Part shown: piece by piece, positions 1 through 4,739 of the stretch
Layout of the letters: each line of letters begins with the position of its first letter
Position numbering within the stretch: the first letter of the stretch is position 1
Assembly: GCA_017610545.1 (NCBI GenBank)
Contig: JAFCBV010000016.1
Coordinates: 1-8,830, forward strand
Direction of reading: 5' to 3'
DNA: 8,830 nucleotides
Source: Candidatus Nanohalarchaeota archaeon
Lineage (GTDB): Archaea; EX4484-52; B79-G9
Notes under the pieces: generated by a model
What the model saw: only the letters and a program-made list of their open reading frames with translations
Database searches by the model: none
What the model was told of the DNA's origin: nothing
Program-made: the position numbers and the translations under genes

Positions 1-84
1 GATTCTTTGGTTGCAAAGTCTATTGAGTTTACGGCAAAAGATTATCTTCCGATGAAGATTCGGCAGAAGGATTTTATTGATTGA
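1..84 (+). CDS. C-terminal tail of an unidentified protein (5' end outside window)
   Basis: Frame 1 is open from the first base to a TGA at 82-84 and gives 27 residues ending in KIRQKDFID. The peptide is of ordinary, charged composition and I do not recognise a family. Support is indirect. The minus strand here has no ATG that could begin another gene downstream of hypE. The stop also falls 4 nt short of the converging hypE stop, a tidy tail-to-tail arrangement typical of compact genomes. A stretch of 27 open codons alone is weak evidence, so this could be chance. Confidence 0.45.
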   Translation, partial: DSLVAKSIEFTAKDYLPMKIRQKDFID

Positions 85-88
85 TGCG

Positions 89-1060
89 TTAGCAGATTCT
101 TGGAACAAGGTTTCCTGAAGGCATCGGCAGAATTCTTTCGCCAAATTTTGTTTTGATTATCACTGTTTTAGTGTTTGTGACTTCACCGATTATTTTTGCA
201 TCCAGATTGAATTTTTGAAGAATTTTTTCTGCATTGATTGCATCTTTTTCAGAAACGATGCAGATAAATCTACCCTCGCTTGCAATGTCATACGGGCTTA
301 GCCCGAGAATTTCGCAGATTTTTTTTGCTTCTTTTTTTATCGGAATTTTTTCTTCATCAATTACAAAGCCGCAGTTGTTCTTTTTTGCAAGTTCGTTTAG
401 GGTTGCGGCTATGCCGCCGCGAGTCGGGTCTCGCGCTTGTTTGATGAATTCTTTGATTGCGGTGATTTCTTTTAGTATTGGTTTTGCATCGCTTTTTATG
501 TTCGTTTTGTATCCAAAGCGCTCTGTGAGTATTGCTGCGCCGTGTTCGGCGATTGTGCCTGAGACAATGATTTTATCTTTGGCATATATTTTTTTATTGA
601 ATATCTTTTTTGCAATACCGATTCCGGATGTGTTGATGATTAGTTTGTCAATCTTTCCTTTTTCCATCACTTTTGTGTCGCCTGTGGCAACAGGGGTATT
701 TTCAGATTTGCATGTGGTATTTATGGAGTGGATTATTTTTTTGAGGCTTTCTTTTGGAAAGCCTTCTTCAATAACAAGTGAGAGTGAAAGGCCTACGGGG
801 GTTGCGCCCATTACAGCAAGATCATTCATTGTCCCGCAGGCAGCTATTTTTCCTATGTTGCCTCCCGGGAAAAAGAGCGGGCTTGCGACAAAGCTGTCTG
901 TTGTAAAGACAATGTAGTTGTTTCCCAGTTTCATGTATGCAGAGTCGTCGTTTGAGCCATTCCATGCACTCACATTCCGGAGAATATTCATGATTTCTTT
1001 TACCAGCTCCTCGGACTCGCGCCCTCCTGCCCCGTGAAACATAGATATTTTGTCAGTCAT
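89..1060 (-). CDS. hypE: HypE, carbamoyl dehydratase for hydrogenase cyanide ligand synthesis
   Basis: HypE dehydrates a carbamoyl group, passed to its C-terminal cysteine by HypF, into a thiocyanate using ATP. It then donates CN to the iron held by HypC-HypD in the cytoplasm. The start at 1060 gives 323 aa, near the family's usual length, and places MFHGAGG close to the N-terminus as expected. The frame stays open to 1111, but the extra residues are not HypE-like. Family marks are the DDSAY nucleotide-binding region, TTDSFVASPLFFPGG, CGTMNDLAVMGATP, ATGDTKV, RDPTRGGIAATLNE, and above all the terminal PRIC with the carrier cysteine as last residue (C323). The start forms an ATGA overlap with the hypD stop, and a GAGGG Shine-Dalgarno lies about 6 nt upstream (plus-strand 1067-1071), inside hypD. 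It is the last gene of the operon. HypF, its required partner, is not in the window. Confidence 0.96.
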   Translation of the reverse strand: MTDKISMFHGAGGRESEELVKEIMNILRNVSAWNGSNDDSAYMKLGNNYIVFTTDSFVASPLFFPGGNIGKIAACGTMNDLAVMGATPVGLSLSLVIEEGFPKESLKKIIHSINTTCKSENTPVATGDTKVMEKGKIDKLIINTSGIGIAKKIFNKKIYAKDKIIVSGTIAEHGAAILTERFGYKTNIKSDAKPILKEITAIKEFIKQARDPTRGGIAATLNELAKKNNCGFVIDEEKIPIKKEAKKICEILGLSPYDIASEGRFICIVSEKDAINAEKILQKFNLDAKIIGEVTNTKTVIIKTKFGERILPMPSGNLVPRIC

Positions 1061-2046
1061 ACGCCGCCCTCGTAATATATTCGGCAGGTTCCTTCTAAAG
1101 AGACCATGCACGCACCCTTTGGGTTATTTGGGGTGCAGGCATTTGAATATAGCGGGCACTGTTTTGGAGTTATTTTTCCGCGAAGAATGTCCGCGCACTT
1201 GCACGCGGTTTTTTTCGGTTCAGGGACTTTCCTGAAGATGTCTTTGTATATTTTCTTTGCGTTTAGGGTATCATCTCTCACATCGAGACCTGAATTTTCT
1301 ATTGTTCCAAGGCCGCGCCACTCTGAATCTGCAACAATGAATTGTTCGTCTATTAGCTTTTTGGCAACAGTGTTTCCTTCAGGCGTTACAGCCTCTTTGT
1401 AGTCGTTGATAACGCGTTTTTTGTTATTCTTTATCTCAAGCAGAAGAAGATATATTGAGTGCAGTATTTTTTCAGGGGTGAAGCCTGTGATTACCTGCGG
1501 CACCGGGATGTGTTGGTATGCGTTTGCTCCGATTATTGTTGAGACATGCCCCGGAGCGATAAATCCATTGATTTTTGTCTCTCCTGCAAGGGCTGACAGG
1601 GCAGGGGGCATGAGTTTGTGCGTGGAGTATACAGGAATACCATTTTTCAGCAAGTATGCTGTCATTGGGGCTGTTGTCTCAAAGCCGATTCCGAAAAAAA
1701 CGTGCTTTTTTGTGAGAGTTGCGTCTGTTGTGGATGTGATAACAGTGACTTTTGCGCCGTCCTGCCTTGCGTCCTCAAGATTCCCAACCGATCCGGGTAC
1801 TCTTAGCATATCCCCGTATGTGGCGATGGGAACTCCTTCTTTTGCAAGTGCAATCATAAAATCAATGTCTTTCTGGCTTGTGACGCATACAGGACAGCCG
1901 GGCCCTGACACGAGTGAGATGTTTTCAGGCAGGGCGCCTCTTATGCCGTTTTCGATTACAACGCGCGTGTGCCCGCCACACACTTCCATCAGAGTTGTTT
2001 CTGGCATGTCTTTTGCAGTAGAATGTATTTTTTCAATCAGTTCCAT
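1057..2046 (-). CDS. hypD: HypD, Fe-S scaffold for hydrogenase Fe(CN)2CO assembly
   Basis: HypD forms the complex with HypC on which the Fe(CN)2CO group of [NiFe]-hydrogenase is assembled. Its [4Fe-4S] cluster and redox-active cysteines supply electrons. The start at 2046 gives 329 aa. A longer frame opens at 2115, but its extra 23 residues precede the normal family N-terminus and would run deep into hypC. Visible motifs are MEVCGGHT (C23), GPGCPVCVT (C51, C54), GFETTAP, PGHVSTIIG, RGLGTIENSGL, and the C-terminal cluster-binding set CKC, KQC, NACTP, GACMVS and EGTC. All expected cysteines are present, so the protein looks functional. The start lies 14 nt inside the end of hypC, with a weak GGGG Shine-Dalgarno 8-11 nt upstream, and the stop overlaps the hypE start. 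This suggests coupled translation of C, D and E. Confidence 0.96.
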   Translation of the reverse strand: MELIEKIHSTAKDMPETTLMEVCGGHTRVVIENGIRGALPENISLVSGPGCPVCVTSQKDIDFMIALAKEGVPIATYGDMLRVPGSVGNLEDARQDGAKVTVITSTTDATLTKKHVFFGIGFETTAPMTAYLLKNGIPVYSTHKLMPPALSALAGETKINGFIAPGHVSTIIGANAYQHIPVPQVITGFTPEKILHSIYLLLLEIKNNKKRVINDYKEAVTPEGNTVAKKLIDEQFIVADSEWRGLGTIENSGLDVRDDTLNAKKIYKDIFRKVPEPKKTACKCADILRGKITPKQCPLYSNACTPNNPKGACMVSLEGTCRIYYEGGV

Positions 2047-2242
2047 AAAGCAGCCCCAAATCCTTTTTGGCAATATCTTTGTCAACTTTTTGTATGGCAA
2101 AGCCTGCATGAACAAGAATGTAGTCGTTTATTGTGAGGTTTGGCACAAGAGAAATGTTCGCGCTCTTTACCAGCCCGCCAAAATCAACTGTCGCAGACTC
2201 GCCATTTATTTCAAGTATCTTTCCAGATATTGCAAGGCACAT
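2033..2242 (-). CDS. hypC: HypC, hydrogenase maturation chaperone
   Basis: HypC is a small chaperone that binds iron together with HypD and carries the Fe(CN)2CO group to the hydrogenase large subunit. Its N-terminal cysteine, exposed once Met1 is removed, is essential in the family. I therefore chose the start at 2242, giving MCLAISGKI and 69 aa. The upstream in-frame ATG at 2248 would give MFMCLAISG and bury that cysteine. That ATG does overlap the preceding stop as TAATG, so ribosomes may re-initiate at either codon. The conserved LVHAGFAI segment with its histidine is present. The family's MCLAIP motif here reads MCLAIS, so the normally conserved proline is a serine. Length is at the short end for HypC. 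It is the second gene of the operon and overlaps hypD by 14 nt. Confidence 0.93.
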   Translation of the reverse strand: MCLAISGKILEINGESATVDFGGLVKSANISLVPNLTINDYILVHAGFAIQKVDKDIAKKDLGLLYGTD

Positions 2243-2247
2243 AAACA

Positions 2248-2583
2248 TTATTCAACAAGAAGTATTTTCTGTTTTTCTATGGATACTTTTCGTTCTTTCA
2301 TGAAGTTCTCAAGTTCTCCAAGACGTTCTGCAGGAACAAGCACGCATCCGTTGCCAAGTTTTCTTCCCTTTAGCTTTTGTAGAAGGCCGATACAGTGTGT
2401 TCGCCCGACCAATGCCTGGCTGAACTGCACTTTTTGCACCGGCTTTTTGTCAGCAAGCCCGAATGTGATGATGTATGCGTCTTTCCACTCAGAGACCGGC
2501 TTTTTTTGCGGTGTTGGCTTTGTGTCAGGAGATTTTTTCGATATCTCTTTTTTCAATATTTCAAGTTCTTCAAGGAGACCCAT
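2248..2583 (-). CDS. Unrecognised 111-aa protein heading the hypCDE operon
   Basis: I do not recognise a family. The protein is basic. Residues 1-17 are strongly helical and could form a short coiled coil (MGLLEELEILKKEISKK). A Lys/Pro/Thr-rich linker follows at about 18-30. A compact alpha/beta-looking domain runs from about 31 to 111 and includes WKDAYIITFGL, GRTHCIGLLQKLKGRKLG and GCVLVPAERLGELENF. There are two cysteines (C64, C80) and no CxxC pair, so it is not HypA-like. It also has no GTPase P-loop, so it is not HypB. There is no signal peptide or membrane helix, so it is probably cytoplasmic. Its stop overlaps an in-frame ATG just upstream of hypC (TAATG), and it is the first gene behind the only promoter seen. 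That ties it to hydrogenase maturation or to its regulation by context only. No Shine-Dalgarno precedes its ATG. Confidence 0.8.
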   Translation of the reverse strand: MGLLEELEILKKEISKKSPDTKPTPQKKPVSEWKDAYIITFGLADKKPVQKVQFSQALVGRTHCIGLLQKLKGRKLGNGCVLVPAERLGELENFMKERKVSIEKQKILLVE

Positions 2584-2752
2584 GTGCAGTCTTTTGTTTT
2601 AAAGTATATATGTTTATGTTAATTCTTAACAAAAGCATACAAAAACAGCATCATTAGGACTACATACTTTTTTTGTTTACACTTAACGAATAGCTGTTTT
2701 GATGTATTTAATGAGTTGTTGTGTGGAAAAAGCCTAATGAGCTTAATAAATT
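2584..2752. other. AT-rich divergent intergenic region
   Basis: This gap separates the minus-strand hyp operon from the plus-strand surface-protein unit. Apart from the minus-strand TATA box, it holds a T-rich run near 2668-2675 and several stop-rich AT stretches. I see no coding frame, tRNA, inverted-repeat terminator or convincing operator. A plus-strand ATG at 2753 opens a frame continuous with the next gene, but the better start is at 2825, so the functional gap probably extends to 2824. Confidence 0.6.
2605..2614 (-). promoter_or_regulatory. TATA box of the hyp operon, probably leaderless
   Basis: Read on the minus strand, this is AACATATATA, ending 22 nt before the ATG at 2583. Archaeal transcription normally starts about 25 nt downstream of the TATA box centre, which puts the start at or next to the ATG. 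The bases before the ATG (AAAGACTGCAC) contain no Shine-Dalgarno, which agrees with a leaderless transcript. No clear BRE could be assigned. Confidence 0.5.
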
Positions 2753-2790
2753 ATGGGAATAAAGCGGATTTCGGTGTTGTTCGTGGCAAG

Positions 2791-2800
2791 AACATATATA
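2791..2800 (+). promoter_or_regulatory. TATA box of the surface-protein unit, probably leaderless
   Basis: AACATATATA ends 25 nt before the ATG at 2825. This is the spacing expected if transcription starts at the start codon itself. The sequence just before that ATG (GACAATTATTTATA) has no Shine-Dalgarno. The same 10-mer precedes the divergent hyp operon. The box lies inside the longer reading frame from 2753, which argues against that earlier start. Confidence 0.5.
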
Positions 2801-2824
2801 TCTCCTGCAAGACAATTATTTATA

Positions 2825-4048
2825 ATGCCTAAAAAAGCAAGCACCCCTGTTGACTGGGCTATTGGTGCCGTGATTTTTGTATTTCTTGTTGCAGTAACGT
2901 TTTACTATGCCAGTTATCTTATGGGTTCCAAACAGCCTTATGAAACCGTTCTTAGAAATGCAGGTACTGATGTTGCTGAAAAAATTGAATCAAATGTCAC
3001 GTGGACTATAAAGAGACTTCCTGTTGCGCTATTTTCAGGAGGTTCCATTGAGCGGCAGGTGCAGGTGTATTTTAGGCTGCCGGACTCTGCATATGAAAGC
3101 ACCCTTTTTGTGGCAGACAGTGCGGGAAACCCGGTTGCGCGCATTTTTGAGGATAATAATCTTCTTTGGAGTGCGAAACTTCCTAATGCGAAAACAATTT
3201 ATTACATTTATTATTCAGAGGACATCAACTTGACAGAATACGCATATGACACAGATATTTTTGTGTTGAACACAACCATAAATAATTCCGCCATATCCAC
3301 AAATTTTTCAGCTGCCGGTCAAGTCAGTATGATATTTGAGGGCATGGAGTTTTTCGATGGCAGCGGAATGGAGATTGAGACTTTGGCTGCTCCGTTAATA
3401 ACTAACAACACAGTTTATGCTGAGGCAAATTACAGCAACGGGGTGTCGCTAAAAATATACAGCAGGATTCCAAAAGTAGAGGTTTATTCGGATCATCTTA
3501 TCAATGTTACGATATCTCTTTCAACAGATTTTACAGAATTTTATGCTGACGGAAGCGTGTATACTTTTCCTGCAGGAAGCTACAGCGGGATAACTGATTT
3601 TGTGGATGTTTACAATGCGAGCGGGCTTGCAGTAATCGGGGATTCGATAAACTTTTCGGTATCCGGCGCGGGATTGTACCGGGAAATCAAGCTATACAAT
3701 GTGAGCGCATTTGAGATTTATGCACACAACGGAAACTATACAAATGCCACGGCGGAACGGGATGCGTATTTTAGCGCGTTGTCATATGTGATTGGAATAC
3801 CGGAAGATATAAAGGGGGTTTCAGCCCAATTATTTTCAGACATGGCATCGGTTTCGCAGGACGCGCTGAAAGAAAGCATGGGCTTATCAGGCATTAGCTT
3901 TCAGGTGCTTTTTAATGAGACCGAAAACTATGTATCTATTCCACGGGATCGCAGTGTTCTTGTGGTGAAACACCCCATATCGGTGCTTAATAGGTTCGGG
4001 GACACTGAAACGACTTATCTGGGTGTTGCAGTATGGTCAGGAAAATGA
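2825..4048 (+). CDS. Membrane-anchored, sequon-rich surface protein of unknown function
   Basis: This 407-aa protein starts MPKKASTPVDWAIG, followed by one hydrophobic segment at about residues 11-33 (AIGAVIFVFLVAVTFYYASY). Charge placement suggests a short cytoplasmic tail and a large outer domain. The outer domain looks beta-rich, contains no cysteine, and carries at least 14 Asn-X-Ser/Thr sequons such as NVT, NLT, NTT, NFS, NYS, NAS and NET. This density is typical of archaeal N-glycosylated surface proteins. I do not recognise a named family. The start at 2825 is preferred over the in-frame ATG at 2753 because a TATA box lies 25 nt upstream of it and the added 24 residues would spoil the short anchor. 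The next gene overlaps its 3' end by 16 nt, so the two products probably work together, perhaps as an envelope or pilus-related pair. Confidence 0.85.
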   Translation: MPKKASTPVDWAIGAVIFVFLVAVTFYYASYLMGSKQPYETVLRNAGTDVAEKIESNVTWTIKRLPVALFSGGSIERQVQVYFRLPDSAYESTLFVADSAGNPVARIFEDNNLLWSAKLPNAKTIYYIYYSEDINLTEYAYDTDIFVLNTTINNSAISTNFSAAGQVSMIFEGMEFFDGSGMEIETLAAPLITNNTVYAEANYSNGVSLKIYSRIPKVEVYSDHLINVTISLSTDFTEFYADGSVYTFPAGSYSGITDFVDVYNASGLAVIGDSINFSVSGAGLYREIKLYNVSAFEIYAHNGNYTNATAERDAYFSALSYVIGIPEDIKGVSAQLFSDMASVSQDALKESMGLSGISFQVLFNETENYVSIPRDRSVLVVKHPISVLNRFGDTETTYLGVAVWSGK

Positions 4049-4683
4049 TTGCCAACAGAAAAGGATTTATTCATACGCTTGAGGCTTTGATTGCCGCATC
4101 AATGGTCCTGGGATTCGTAGCGTTTGTCATTCCTGTGATTCAGGAACCAGTTGAATTGGGCCAGATAGAGCGAGAGCGAATGTCTGAGCGACTTTCTACC
4201 ATGGATATTTCCGGTGATATATCAAGATACCTCACAAATGATAGCGCAAACCTTTCCGGGCTCAGGGACCAGATTGCTTCTGGATCGGGATCCTCATACA
4301 TGTATTCTATCGGAACGGTTTCTTATGCAACAGACATTGTTTTAGGAAACAGGCAGTTGGATTTTGTATCTGGGGATAATATCATCACAGAAATGACTGT
4401 TTCTACTTCGTGTAATAATGTGGTTGAATTGCCTGAGACCACAGTATGGGATTTACAGGGGCCTAAAAACACGAATGTCCTTGTAGCAGGCCTTAATTTT
4501 ACCAGCACCATAATTAGCCCTACAATTCTTCGAATAAATTTTGCACGCTCAGTAGAGTTGGGGGAATATCATTATCGAATAAAAAAAGTTGATATTGAAA
4601 ACTTGTTGCCTGCGGACACAACAATATGGGTGTCATCATACCTTCCATCAGAAATGGATTTGATAACTTTTCCAAATAATTAG
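4033..4683 (+). CDS. Pilin-like membrane-anchored surface protein
   Basis: This 216-aa protein has a positively charged start (MVRKMIANRKGF) followed by a hydrophobic segment containing an acidic residue (IHTLEALIAASMVLGFVAF). This resembles the type IV prepilin pattern, where a peptidase cuts after K/R-G and Glu lies about five residues in. Here Glu is the sixth residue after the glycine, so processing is uncertain. A simple membrane anchor is the alternative. The rest, about residues 35-216, is a soluble domain with several sequons and a single cysteine (STSCNN). I do not know the family. The start at 4033 has GGGTG 7 nt upstream (4021-4025). A second ATG at 4045 overlaps the previous stop as ATGA but has only AGG 3 nt away. 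No terminator is visible before the next gene. Confidence 0.82.
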   Translation: MVRKMIANRKGFIHTLEALIAASMVLGFVAFVIPVIQEPVELGQIERERMSERLSTMDISGDISRYLTNDSANLSGLRDQIASGSGSSYMYSIGTVSYATDIVLGNRQLDFVSGDNIITEMTVSTSCNNVVELPETTVWDLQGPKNTNVLVAGLNFTSTIISPTILRINFARSVELGEYHYRIKKVDIENLLPADTTIWVSSYLPSEMDLITFPNN

Positions 4684-4694
4684 CAAATCACACT

Positions 4695-4706
4695 AAAATA
4701 TATAAT
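4695..4706 (+). promoter_or_regulatory. TATA box for the fibre-protein pair
   Basis: The 56-nt gap between 4683 and 4740 contains AAAATATATAAT. With the usual 25-nt distance, transcription would start near 4725, giving a leader of about 15 nt. Together with the Shine-Dalgarno site downstream, this suggests that the two fibre genes can be transcribed on their own as well as by read-through. Confidence 0.45.
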
Positions 4707-4727
4707 AAGGGGTAATGCATAAATAAT

Positions 4728-4734
4728 GGGGGAG
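4728..4734 (+). promoter_or_regulatory. Shine-Dalgarno site of the 875-aa fibre gene
   Basis: GGGGGAG lies 5 nt before the ATG at 4740 and fixes that start. The ATG at 4726 is in another frame. Confidence 0.6.
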
Positions 4735-4739
4735 AATAT

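Noticed and set aside
234..917. Open plus-strand frame of 227 codons opposite hypE
   Set aside because: It is antisense to a complete HypE with all family motifs. The hydrophobic translation reflects the complementary codons.
1406..2602. Open plus-strand frame of 398 codons across hypD, hypC and the 111-aa gene
   Set aside because: It lies antisense to clearly recognised HypC and HypD. Its translation is Ser/Cys/Phe-rich with no family marks.
2753..2824. Upstream ATG extending the anchored surface protein by 24 residues
   Set aside because: The TATA box for the 2825 start lies inside this extension, the extra residues do not suit the N-terminal anchor, and no Shine-Dalgarno precedes 2753.
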